Source: Gammaproteobacteria bacterium | GTDB lineage: Bacteria; Pseudomonadota; Gammaproteobacteria; Pseudomonadales; Azotimanducaceae | Length of the DNA stretch: 37,546 nt | NCBI GenBank assembly: GCA_018665025.1 | Contig: JABJED010000092.1 | Span: 1 to 37,546, forward strand | Direction: 5' to 3' | Shown here: positions 1 to 8,170 of the stretch, in pieces | How the letters are laid out: each line of letters starts with the position of its first letter | How positions within the stretch are numbered: position 1 is the first letter of the stretch | The notes under the pieces: model-generated | Told to the model about the DNA's origin: nothing | Databases searched by the model: none | Seen by the model: only the letters and a program-made list of their open reading frames with translations | Made by a program: the position numbers and the translations under genes

Positions 1-348
1 GACCCCGAGTTTTTCGACGGCCTCGATTGAAGACATACCGAGAGATTTGTCGATCTCGTGTTCAATCGGAAGGCCGTGACAATCCCATCCAAAGCGTCGC
101 TGTACGTACCGCCCTTTCATGGTGAAATATCGAGGAACGGCATCCTTCAGGATGGAACCGACAAGGTGTCCGTGGTGCGGTAATCCGGTGGCGAACGGAG
201 GGCCATCATAGAAGATGTACGGTGCCCCATTTTCCGTCTGGGCAAGCGATTGCTTGAACACCTCGGATGACTCCCAGAATTTGAGCACAGCGTGCTCTGC
301 ATCAACAAAGCTGAAGCTGTCACTGGTTGGATTGGTTGAATCTGTCAT
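1..348 (-). CDS. ileS: Isoleucyl-tRNA synthetase, N-terminal part (runs off the window), eukaryotic-like type
   Basis: Minus-strand translation MTDSTNPTSDSFSFVDAEHAVLKFWESSEVFKQSLAQTENGAPYIFYDGPPFATGLPHHGHLVGSILKDAVPRYFTMKGRYVQRRFGWDCHGLPIEHEIDKSLG; class I aaRS signature GLPHHGH and IleS-type FYDGPPFATG. AGGAAAAG ribosome-binding site just upstream of ATG. Confidence 0.93.
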   Translation of the reverse strand, partial: MTDSTNPTSDSFSFVDAEHAVLKFWESSEVFKQSLAQTENGAPYIFYDGPPFATGLPHHGHLVGSILKDAVPRYFTMKGRYVQRRFGWDCHGLPIEHEIDKSLGMSSIEAVEKLGV

Positions 349-368
349 AGTCTTTTCCTGAAGCAGCC

Positions 369-397
369 AAAAAAAAACCCGCCGTTGGCGGGTTTTT
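369..397 (-). terminator. Intrinsic terminator in the ileS 5' leader (attenuator terminator)
   Basis: Minus strand AAAAACCCGCC-AAC-GGCGGGTTTTTTTTT: 6-bp GC stem (392-387 with 383-378), 3-nt loop, A/T extension and a 9-T tract, about 20 nt before the ileS ATG. Confidence 0.9.
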
Positions 398-423
398 CAA
401 TGCTGCTCACGCATCAACCCACC
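387..423 (-). promoter_or_regulatory. Putative antiterminator helix competing with the ileS leader terminator
   Basis: 5'-GGUGGGUU (423-416) can pair with AACCCGCC (394-387), 8 bp with one G-U; the second arm is the 5' arm of the terminator, and the first arm overlaps the last codons and stop of the leader ORF. Confidence 0.7.
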
Positions 424-479
424 ATTCGGTGCCGAACAATGATAATTATGCTGATTACCGTGATGCGCAGTGAATTCAT
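414..479 (-). CDS. Putative isoleucine-rich attenuator leader peptide MNSLRITVISIIIIVRHRMVG
   Basis: ATG AAT TCA CTG CGC ATC ACG GTA ATC AGC ATA ATT ATC ATT GTT CGG CAC CGA ATG GTG GGT TGA; 6 Ile in 21 codons including four in a row, directly before the terminator of ileS. Confidence 0.78.
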   Translation of the reverse strand: MNSLRITVISIIIIVRHRMVG

Positions 480-486
480 GGGGCAC

Positions 487-514
487 AGGATAGTTCATCG
501 GCGGCACTTGTCAA
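487..514 (-). promoter_or_regulatory. Putative sigma70 promoter for the ileS leader
   Basis: TTGACA (514-509), 16-nt spacer, TATCCT (492-487); -35 overlaps the prs stop codon. Confidence 0.5.
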
Positions 515-1551
515 GGAGCCTCATTATGTACCCCTGTCACACTGCCCCTTGAGTTGATCTTCTCCAGTACCTGGGCAATCAGCGGCTCAATGTGAAACGT
601 ATGGTACCAGTGGGGGGTGTTTTCGTGGCAAATAACACTGGTACCGACCATATTGAATTCCCAACCCTCATTTTCAGCGCGGGTTCGTATGTCTGTCAGT
701 CGTTGCCATGCCGAGCCATTGAATAGTGGGTGCACGCAGGCCACATTGATGTTTCTGGCGCCCTGCTTTTTTAACTCATCGATCGCTGAAACGACGGACC
801 CTGCGGTATCGATAATATCGTCAACCAAGAGTACGTCGCGGTCTTTGACCTCTCCTATTAGCGTAGAACGGAACACATGGTTTGGCTTGGAGTAATCCCT
901 TTCTTTTGACAGGGCTGCCAGGTCCGCAGACAGTTCTTCCGCATAGGCGCGCGCTCTTTCGAGATAACCGACATCGGGTGAAACGACTACATCGCCTGTT
1001 AACTTCTGGCGGCGCAACCAGGAAACGAGTTGCCTGGTTAGAAAGACATTTTCCAGATGGGCCATCGATGGATTGAACATACCGGCGATGGAATCATTGT
1101 GGATCTCAACGGTCATCACACGATCCGTTCCTGCGCTTTGCATCATTCTGGCGAAGAGCCCCGCGCTGATGCCTTCCCTTGTTCTGCCCTTGCGTTTGTC
1201 TTGCCTGGCGCCAGGGTAATAGGGGACAACGGCGGTGATGTATTGGGCATCTGAAAGCGCAGCCGCTTCTATGGCATGGAGCAGCATCAGGAATCTGTCA
1301 TAGATGCTCCGTTCATCCTGGGGGCCTGCGGTCGACTGAAAGATATAGACATCGTGACCGCGAACATTAGCGCCGATTTCGAATTTCCCCTCACCGCAGG
1401 CAAACCAGGTTTCGTTGGTTGGCAGCAACGTTGTGCCCATTTTTGATGCCACGGATTCCGCGAAGGCACGTCCGGATTCGCAGGTCATCAGGGCAATAGG
1501 TGCTCTTGGATTCTTTTGTCGAGGTGCTTTTCTTTTCATTTTCGTATTCAT
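511..1551 (-). CDS. prs: Ribose-phosphate pyrophosphokinase, divergent Prs family
   Basis: ARQDKRKGRTREGISAGLFARMMQSAGTDRVMTVEIHNDSIAGMF and PRPP-binding VLLVDDIIDTAGS match PRPP synthetase architecture. Confidence 0.85.
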   Translation of the reverse strand: MNTKMKRKAPRQKNPRAPIALMTCESGRAFAESVASKMGTTLLPTNETWFACGEGKFEIGANVRGHDVYIFQSTAGPQDERSIYDRFLMLLHAIEAAALSDAQYITAVVPYYPGARQDKRKGRTREGISAGLFARMMQSAGTDRVMTVEIHNDSIAGMFNPSMAHLENVFLTRQLVSWLRRQKLTGDVVVSPDVGYLERARAYAEELSADLAALSKERDYSKPNHVFRSTLIGEVKDRDVLLVDDIIDTAGSVVSAIDELKKQGARNINVACVHPLFNGSAWQRLTDIRTRAENEGWEFNMVGTSVICHENTPHWYHTFHIEPLIAQVLEKINSRGSVTGVHNEAP

Positions 1552-2135
1552 CGTTTTCCCGCGGCAAATTGTTGGATAACTTCGATCAGTAACTTATGTT
1601 CAATAGGGTGAAGACGCTCTGCAAGGCTGTCAGGGGTATCATCGACCTTTACGGTTATCTTTTCCTGCAAGAGAGCTTTGCCCATGTCGTAATCGTCATT
1701 GACCAGATGAACAGTAGCGCCCGTTTCACTGTCGCCGGACTCAATGACTGCTTTGTGGACTCGCGAACCATAAAAGCCTGGTCCACCGTGACGGGGAAGC
1801 AGAGAAGGATGTACATTGATGATTCGGCCGCTGTAGGCCTTCAAGACGCGGGGGCCGAGTTTTTTCATATAACCGGCAAGCACGACCAGGTCGATATTTT
1901 TATCAGCAAGGTGGTTATGCATTGATTCATCCAGGACGTCAGATGATGAATGAGTTAGTGATGAAAGATGTACGGTTGGAACGCCTGATTTTCGAGCCCT
2001 GACCATGACTGGCGCATCAGAGTTGTTGCAGATAAGCAGGGCGACGTTTGCTTGGACCCTGCCTTGTTGGCAAGCGCTTACAATAGCCTGAAAGTTGGTT
2101 CCTTGATGAGATGCTAGTACACCAATTCGAAGCAT
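1548..2135 (-). CDS. purN: Phosphoribosylglycinamide formyltransferase
   Basis: MLRIGVLASHQGTNFQAIVSACQQG..., INVHPSLLPRHGGPGFYGSRVHKAVIESGDSETGATVHLV; likely start at 2135 inside the 210-aa ORF; stop overlaps the prs start. Confidence 0.93.
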   Translation of the reverse strand: MLRIGVLASHQGTNFQAIVSACQQGRVQANVALLICNNSDAPVMVRARKSGVPTVHLSSLTHSSSDVLDESMHNHLADKNIDLVVLAGYMKKLGPRVLKAYSGRIINVHPSLLPRHGGPGFYGSRVHKAVIESGDSETGATVHLVNDDYDMGKALLQEKITVKVDDTPDSLAERLHPIEHKLLIEVIQQFAAGKR

Positions 2136-2267
2136 TGCGGTGAAGTGATGTTCAGAATCCAGAGTTGGAAATTGTAGCACGGCAAGAGGTGAAAAGGTTC
2201 GTCGCTCGGCATCGTTACAACTTTTCGGTTGGGATATACTGAAAGCTTTGCAGGATGACTTTTTGAA

Positions 2268-2741
2268 ATGCGTGTTTGTGCTGTGCTATTGCTGGTCGCT
2301 CTGCCATTGTGGGCGAAATCGGATGTGGTGGTGCAGGCCTGGTCGAGGGCAACACCTCCGGGGGCATCAAGCGCCGCTATCTATGGCTTGTTCGAAAACA
2401 ATAGCTCTCATGAAATGAGGGTTGCAGAAATCAGATTTGCCGGTGCAAGGCATGCCATGATTCACCGGACAGTAGAAGACGAAGGCATGACAAGAATGGT
2501 TCACGGGGAGATTCTGGTGCCGCCCGGAGAACGCTATGAGTTAAAGCCCGGTGGACTCCATATCATGTTGATGGGTGTTTCTATCCCCCTGTTGAAAGGC
2601 TGTTTATATAAGTTTCAGATCCTCTGGGAGAATGGCGATTCTACGAATCATGAGTTTGTGACAGGAGGCTATGGCCAGATGGTTTTCCCCGCAGATGTCG
2701 AACCTGTGGGCGGCGATGCCGTGACCAGGCATTGTCCCTGA
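2268..2741 (+). CDS. Periplasmic copper chaperone PCu(A)C family
   Basis: Signal peptide, then AWSRATPPGASSAAIYGLFEN, ARHAMIHRT...MTRMVHGE, PGGLHIMLMG: Met/His copper-binding pattern of PCuAC. Confidence 0.88.
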   Translation: MRVCAVLLLVALPLWAKSDVVVQAWSRATPPGASSAAIYGLFENNSSHEMRVAEIRFAGARHAMIHRTVEDEGMTRMVHGEILVPPGERYELKPGGLHIMLMGVSIPLLKGCLYKFQILWENGDSTNHEFVTGGYGQMVFPADVEPVGGDAVTRHCP

Positions 2742-2900
2742 AGGAAAACGATGCTTGAATCAGCGTGCTGAGCTTGTCCGTATCATCGACATAAAGATTG
2801 AGGCTCCGGTTGCTGTTAGTGGCCAGAATTCGATTTTGACCTGATCGGCAATACGGATTAACCATGCTAAGGTGTCGGGTTATTATCAGCAGAGAATATC

Positions 2901-3368
2901 ATGCAAGCAGCACACTGGGCCGTTCTTGAACGAGAAGATGTCGCGTTAGCCGCTTTCGGCCAGGAGCGGCTGGACGGTAAAGTTGCGTACCTTGCAACCC
3001 TTCGCAAGGATGGAAGACCCCGCGCACATCCGGTCACCCCGGTTATTGGCGAGGGGCATGTGTTTATCTTTCTGGAGCCCACTTCACCCCGTACCCGTGA
3101 CCTGGAAGAAAACCCTGATTTTTGCCTGCACTGCGCGATGAACGACAGCTCTGGCAGTAGTGGGGAGTTTCAAACGACAGGGATAGCCGTAAAAGTACAG
3201 GATAAGGAAACAAGAGACCTGGCTGAATCTATCTCTAACTTCAGACCGTCGGTTAGGTCCCTGTTGTTTGAACTGTATATTACGGATGCACTTTCAACCG
3301 CCTATCGAAGCGGTCAGCCTAAACGCCGCCGCTGGCAACTATCCTCAACGATGGCTGAAAACAGTTAG
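2901..3368 (+). CDS. Pyridoxamine 5'-phosphate oxidase-like (PPOX) FMN-binding protein
   Basis: RLDGKVAYLATLRKDGRPRAHPVTPVIGEGHVFIFLEPTSPRTRDLEENPDFCLHCAM is a PPOX-fold N-terminal pattern. Confidence 0.75.
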   Translation: MQAAHWAVLEREDVALAAFGQERLDGKVAYLATLRKDGRPRAHPVTPVIGEGHVFIFLEPTSPRTRDLEENPDFCLHCAMNDSSGSSGEFQTTGIAVKVQDKETRDLAESISNFRPSVRSLLFELYITDALSTAYRSGQPKRRRWQLSSTMAENS

Positions 3369-3378
3369 TGACTACTCG

Positions 3379-4773
3379 GTGAGTCGCGACAGTAACAATG
3401 GACTCAGTGAGATCCTGCCCTTAAGCACCATTGTGAATTACAACATTCCGACGGTTGGTGTCGGGTTCATGTTTTTCATGGTCTCGCTTTACCTCATGAA
3501 ATTTTCCACGGATGTTCTGTTGATTTCTCCTGCAGTGATGGGGCTGATCTTTGGAATTTCAAGAATATGGGATGCGGTGACAGACCCGGTCGCGGGCTAC
3601 CTGAGTGATCGAACGAATCTGAAGGTAGGCCGACGCAGGCCATGGATGCTGATGTCAGTGCCTTTCGTTTGCGGCACTTTTTATATGATGTGGAATCCTT
3701 CTGAGTTGTTGAGCGAATCAATGGTCATCGTCTGGATGGCGGCAGCGGTCATTCTCTTCTACACCTCTATGACAGCATTTAGTGTGCCGCACACATCACT
3801 TGGTGCAGAACTTTCAACGAACTATCACGAGCGGACACGCATATTTGGGCTGCGGCATATGATCTGGAATTCAGGGTCTTTATTGGCGCTGGTTGCGATG
3901 CATCAGCTGATCACTGGTGAGAATCCTAGACAAATTGCCTTTGTAGTCTCTGTGATCGCGGGTGTTGTCACGGCCGCGCTGATTATCTGGATGTTCTTCA
4001 ACACAAAAGAACGACCCGAATACCAGGGCAGGGGTGAATCAAACCCCTTTATCGCATTCGGCGATGTCCTAAAAAACAAATATGCGAGCCTTTTGCTGGT
4101 GGTGTTTTTCATTGAGAACCTTGGTGGGGCGACCATCGGTATCCTGACGCCTTACATCGCTGAATATATTGTGATGAGACCTGAGAAGACGGTGATCTAT
4201 ATCCTGTTGTACCTGATCCCCTCGGTGTTTTCCGTGCCTCTGTGGGTGCCACTTTCGAGGCGAGTGGGTAAGAAGGCAATGTGGATCTTTTCGATGCTCG
4301 TAACCGGTTTTGGATTTGGTGGCATGTTCTTCCTGGAGCCGGGTTCCGACATTCTGATTTCTGTTCTCGCCGTGATCTGTGGACTTGGTGCCGGTAGCGG
4401 GGCGGTTGTCGCGCCTTCGATACAATCAGATGTGATTGATTATGATGAGTACAAATCGGGAAAGCGAAAAGAGGGAACCTACTTCGCGACGTGGAATTTT
4501 GTTTTTAAAAGCGCGACAGGTATTACCCTGATGCTAACGGGTTTTGTACTGAGCAGTTCAGGCTTCGTGCCGAATCAGGAGCAGACAGAGGTGACAAAAC
4601 TCGCTTTGCTTGTCCTCTATGCCATTTTCCCCCTGGTTTGCTACTTGATTGGCGCGCTGATCTTCACCAGGTTTAACCTCAACGAAGCGGAGTACAAAAA
4701 AATCAGGGATATACTGGACCGCAGGGAAAATTTTACATCCAGCGATCAAACTCAGCCGGGCGGTCCGTCATGA
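3379..4773 (+). CDS. MFS transporter, GPH (glycoside-pentoside-hexuronide:cation symporter)/MelB-like
   Basis: RIWDAVTDPVAGYLSDRTNLKVGRRRPWMLMSVP is a GPH-family signature; many TM helices. ORF opens at 3268 but a GTG at 3379, after the PPOX stop, is a plausible start. Confidence 0.82.
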   Translation: MSRDSNNGLSEILPLSTIVNYNIPTVGVGFMFFMVSLYLMKFSTDVLLISPAVMGLIFGISRIWDAVTDPVAGYLSDRTNLKVGRRRPWMLMSVPFVCGTFYMMWNPSELLSESMVIVWMAAAVILFYTSMTAFSVPHTSLGAELSTNYHERTRIFGLRHMIWNSGSLLALVAMHQLITGENPRQIAFVVSVIAGVVTAALIIWMFFNTKERPEYQGRGESNPFIAFGDVLKNKYASLLLVVFFIENLGGATIGILTPYIAEYIVMRPEKTVIYILLYLIPSVFSVPLWVPLSRRVGKKAMWIFSMLVTGFGFGGMFFLEPGSDILISVLAVICGLGAGSGAVVAPSIQSDVIDYDEYKSGKRKEGTYFATWNFVFKSATGITLMLTGFVLSSSGFVPNQEQTEVTKLALLVLYAIFPLVCYLIGALIFTRFNLNEAEYKKIRDILDRRENFTSSDQTQPGGPS

Positions 4774-5441
4774 AAGGGGTGCACGATTTAGGGGGCAAGT
4801 CGGGATATGGCCAGGTCGACCAGTCAGGTGCCGAAACGGTGTTCCATGATCGCTGGGAGGCTAAAGTATTTGCCATGGTTGGTGCTGGGTCTGCGGCGGG
4901 GGCCTGGTCTAACACCGACCGGTTCAGGCATGCGGTTGAACGAATAGATCCTGAAGCATATCTCACCCATGGTTATTATGGTCGTTGGCTGGGCGGGGTT
5001 GAAACGCTTCTGGCAGAGGCCGGAATAGTCAGCCAGGAAGAAATTACGCTTCGCGCCATTGCCCATGGTGCGTCAAGAAGTGATCTGATAGCGGCACAAC
5101 CTTCATCTTCGCCTGACCCCCTCGGTGAACCACCAAGTTCCAGTAGCAGTGATCGACTCATAAGCAGCGCGCCAAAATTCAACGTGGGTGATCAGGTGAG
5201 ATCCCTCGTTAATGCGGTAAGTCATCATACCCGGTTGCCCGAATACGTTATGGGAAAGCGGGGTGAGATCGTTATGCATCACAATGGATGGGTATTTCCC
5301 GATACCAATGCTCATGGCAAGGGAGAGAACCCAAAGCATCTATACACCGTCAGGTTCAGCAGCGAGGTACTTTGGGATAAGCCGGGTTTTGCTGTCTGTG
5401 TTGACCTTTTTGAACCTTATCTGGAGTTTGTCAATGTCTGA
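4770..5441 (+). CDS. Nitrile hydratase beta subunit
   Basis: [19 protein letters not shown]-terminus; C-terminal [50 protein letters not shown]...[11 protein letters not shown] typical of NHase beta. Confidence 0.92.
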   Translation: MKGVHDLGGKSGYGQVDQSGAETVFHDRWEAKVFAMVGAGSAAGAWSNTDRFRHAVERIDPEAYLTHGYYGRWLGGVETLLAEAGIVSQEEITLRAIAHGASRSDLIAAQPSSSPDPLGEPPSSSSSDRLISSAPKFNVGDQVRSLVNAVSHHTRLPEYVMGKRGEIVMHHNGWVFPDTNAHGKGENPKHLYTVRFSSEVLWDKPGFAVCVDLFEPYLEFVNV

Positions 5442-6036
5442 TGAAAGTCCGCAGGCGATTCGCGCTGAAGCGCTGGAATCTATCCTGATTGAAAAAGGGT
5501 TGATAACAGCCGAAGCTGTGGACGATATTATCACTCGCTACAGCGAACGGGTTGGCCCCATGAATGGCGCGAGGTTAGTGGCCAGGGCATGGGCCGACCC
5601 TCAGTTCAAAAAACAGCTGCTAACGGATGCGACCTCGATCGTCGAAAGCTTTGGCTTTGAAGGCGGCCAGGTTGAAAAACTGGTTGTGGTTGAAAATACG
5701 GAGAAGGTACATAACGCTGTAGTTTGTACGCTCTGCTCCTGCTATCCATGGGCCGTTCTCGGGTTGCCGCCGAAATGGTACAAAGATCCGGCCTATCGAT
5801 CTCGCATTGTAATGGAGCCAAGGCAGCTTTTGGCAGAGATGGGTGTCGGACTCGGGAGTAATGTTGAAATCCAGATCTGGGATTCCAGCGCCGAGATCCG
5901 GTACATGGTACTTCCGATGCGGCCACCCGGGACCCAGAATCTCAAAGAGGAACAGCTTGCTGAACTTGTCACCAGGGACTCGATGATCGGGGTTGAAGTA
6001 CTTGGCGGCGTTGAAGTACCAGGGGAACTATCTTGA
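5434..6036 (+). CDS. Nitrile hydratase alpha subunit, cobalt-type
   Basis: Metal-binding motif [28 protein letters not shown] (CTLCSC = Co type); start at 5434, overlapping the beta stop by 8 nt. Confidence 0.95.
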   Translation: MSDESPQAIRAEALESILIEKGLITAEAVDDIITRYSERVGPMNGARLVARAWADPQFKKQLLTDATSIVESFGFEGGQVEKLVVVENTEKVHNAVVCTLCSCYPWAVLGLPPKWYKDPAYRSRIVMEPRQLLAEMGVGLGSNVEIQIWDSSAEIRYMVLPMRPPGTQNLKEEQLAELVTRDSMIGVEVLGGVEVPGELS

Positions 6037-6356
6037 GCGAGATGGAACTCCAGGGGCTGATCGCCCCGCCGATGGCAAATGGAGAGGTAGTGTTTGATGC
6101 GCCATGGCAAAGTCGAGTGTTTGGGATGGCTCGGGCACTTTGCGAGCAGGGGATGTTCACTTGGGACGAGTTTCGCGAACAATTAATACTACAAATTGGA
6201 ACCTGTACGGATGATGGGGATTATCAGTACTTCATTCACTTCTTCGATGCCCTGACGTTTTTGTTAGAGAAAAAGCAATTTTTTTCAAAAGATGAGCTGG
6301 TTGTTCTTTCAGAACAATTTTCTGCGCGCCCGCACGGTCACGATCACTCGCATTAG
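6033..6356 (+). CDS. Nitrile hydratase accessory/activator protein (P14K-like)
   Basis: [34 protein letters not shown] resembles the beta-N-terminal-like NHase activator family; TTG start at 6033 overlaps the alpha stop; His-rich tail HGHDHSH. Confidence 0.88.
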   Translation: MSEMELQGLIAPPMANGEVVFDAPWQSRVFGMARALCEQGMFTWDEFREQLILQIGTCTDDGDYQYFIHFFDALTFLLEKKQFFSKDELVVLSEQFSARPHGHDHSH

Positions 6357-6362
6357 CAGCGT

Positions 6363-7598
6363 CTAGAAAATCAGACGTTCCAGTACCTCAAAGGGTATTG
6401 GTCCCTGATCAATGATTTGTTGATTAAAGTCAGCCTGGCAGCTCTTGCCTTCCGCCAAACAGCGACTTTTTAGTTCAGAAAACTTGAGTTTCCCACCCAG
6501 AGCAGAGGCATAGTAACCGGGGTTTTGCTGAATCTGCCCGAGCATCAGTGTGATTCGGTGTGAGGTGTAGGGGGTGTTTTCGGTGATGTACTTCACGGCT
6601 TCGTCAATCGACCATTGGTCGCTGTGCAACTTTAGGTCGGCAAGCGCCATTGATGACTGAAGACGTGCAAAGTACAGGTAGTCCAGCTTGTTGCCCAGGT
6701 CCCTGGTGCCGACCTCATCCAGGATATAACCTGCCCAACCGAGCGTGTAGGCAGGCAGGTTAAGGAAGCTACGCAGTGAATCTTCGGGATGGGGAATGAA
6801 ACTTTGCAATCCGGGGAACCCGTAAAACGCCGCAAGACATTTCAGTTCAAAGGCTGGCAAATCTTTCACCTGGTCCAGGTTGATAACCAGGCCGTCAGCG
6901 CTGTAATGGAACGAGCGAGTTGAGCCTTCCTCACCGAGTATCGAGAGTTCGGAGGGGCTGTAGGTGTTGTACGTGTCATACCAGTTTGCCTGTGCGTTAA
7001 CCATTTCCTGTGATAAGCGATCCAGGTAAGTCTGTCTTCCGTTGAACGTATCTTCAGGATACAGCGTAGTTTTGCGGACCCCGGTCATGTGAACATGATG
7101 GTTGAATGAATCTTTGCTTGTGTTGCTGGCAAGCGCAGCAATCGTTTGGTCAATCCGGTTTAACTCTTCAAGTATTTTTTGTTCGTAAGTGTCAGGTTTC
7201 CAGTCAAGAGAGCTGAGTGCGCCCAGGGTAGAAGCGTAGCTGTCCGAGTGGAGCAGGATGTCTTCGCTGATGAGCAGGTAGTCCAGGAGGTCTTTTTCCA
7301 TCAACATCCTGCTGGACAGGAGATTGTGGTTCACGTCATGGTTAAATTGTTCCGATTTCTGACGGAGAAACTGCACTCTCGCGACACCTTGTAGCCCTGG
7401 AAGTGATTCCTGGACTTCACTCAGGATGAATTTTGCAATCTGGTTCTCGAACCGCTTTTTCGTTGTGGCAGGAATTGTTACGGAAGTTGTTGTTTCCGGA
7501 ATCGTGCTAGCGGGAAGGTCTGCAGAAGTGGAAGCAGCAGGAGGCTGTGAGCTGCAGCTACCGAGCAGGATCAATCCAGCGATCAGCGGTAGCCTCAC
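6363..7598 (-). CDS. DUF885-like lipoprotein, apparently lacking the catalytic HExxPGHH motif
   Basis: Lipobox LLGSCSS; C-terminal GWAGYILDE...WSIDEAVKYITENTPYTSHRITLMLGQIQQNPGYYASALGGKLKFSELKSRC...FNQQIIDQGPIPFEVLERLI matches the DUF885 C-terminal pattern. GTG start. Confidence 0.65.
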   Translation of the reverse strand: MRLPLIAGLILLGSCSSQPPAASTSADLPASTIPETTTSVTIPATTKKRFENQIAKFILSEVQESLPGLQGVARVQFLRQKSEQFNHDVNHNLLSSRMLMEKDLLDYLLISEDILLHSDSYASTLGALSSLDWKPDTYEQKILEELNRIDQTIAALASNTSKDSFNHHVHMTGVRKTTLYPEDTFNGRQTYLDRLSQEMVNAQANWYDTYNTYSPSELSILGEEGSTRSFHYSADGLVINLDQVKDLPAFELKCLAAFYGFPGLQSFIPHPEDSLRSFLNLPAYTLGWAGYILDEVGTRDLGNKLDYLYFARLQSSMALADLKLHSDQWSIDEAVKYITENTPYTSHRITLMLGQIQQNPGYYASALGGKLKFSELKSRCLAEGKSCQADFNQQIIDQGPIPFEVLERLIF

Positions 7599-8170
7599 GA
7601 GAGGCCTGTTCTAATCGTGCTCGCGATAAACTGAAGCCGGTTTGTCGCGCCGGGTACGCTATTGATCGCTGACTCCAGGACTTCCGGGATAGCATCGAAA
7701 TCTTTCATGTTGATCAGGATATTGAGCTCGCTGGATTTCAGCGCTGAATCGAACAGTAGTGAGGCAATAGCAGTGTCGGTGATTAAATTTGGGTTACCCT
7801 GCGCAGAAAGATATTCCAGATCCTCGACGTGTGTCAGGCAAATACCGATGACCTGCGCCGGGATGCCTGCAGCTTGTTCACAAGCGCTCGATCGGTCGCC
7901 TTCACCCTTGAAAGCTTTCATCACGGATTCAAATGCCAGTGCGTCCTGGTCCCCAAGTTCCAGAAGGTTTGCGATGGAAGCATGCGCGCGGCCCGCGATA
8001 TCTTTTGCGGTCTCGTCTTTGCTGAAGTTAGCCACCATGGCGACCAGGGAACAGGCCTCGGCTGCGACCACCGCCGCAACAGCGCCGCCCCCGGGCGTCG
8101 AAGTCTTCGCAGCCAGCGCATCGAGGTAGGCCGCAAGGTTTTGTTCTCTTAGTTTATCCAGGCTACTCAT
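7595..8170 (-). CDS. fchA: Methenyltetrahydrofolate cyclohydrolase / formiminotransferase-cyclodeaminase (FTCD_C) family
   Basis: MSSLDKLREQNLAAYLDALAAKTSTPGGGAVAAVVAAEACSLVAMVANFS: FTCD_C signature; start at 8170 overlaps the upstream gene stop. Confidence 0.87.
   Translation of the reverse strand: MSSLDKLREQNLAAYLDALAAKTSTPGGGAVAAVVAAEACSLVAMVANFSKDETAKDIAGRAHASIANLLELGDQDALAFESVMKAFKGEGDRSSACEQAAGIPAQVIGICLTHVEDLEYLSAQGNPNLITDTAIASLLFDSALKSSELNILINMKDFDAIPEVLESAINSVPGATNRLQFIASTIRTGLS

Noticed and set aside
397-498. Alternative leader ORF MNYPVPHEFTAHHGNQHNYHCSAPNGGLMREQH in another frame over the ileS attenuator, with several His codons
   Set aside because: His codons are scattered rather than in a run, the stop lies against the terminator stem rather than at the antiterminator arm, and the downstream gene is ileS, so the Ile-rich frame explains the structure better.
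3268-3378. N-terminal extension of the GPH transporter ORF
   Set aside because: Overlaps the PPOX coding end and lacks transporter-like sequence; a GTG at 3379 gives a more usual start.
5263-5433. N-terminal extension of the nitrile hydratase alpha ORF
   Set aside because: Lies entirely within the beta subunit gene in another frame; ATG at 5434 matches the family start.
7662-8152. Plus-strand ORFs of 155 and 107 aa
   Set aside because: Antisense shadow of the FTCD_C/FchA coding sequence; low-complexity Ser/Ala/Arg composition.
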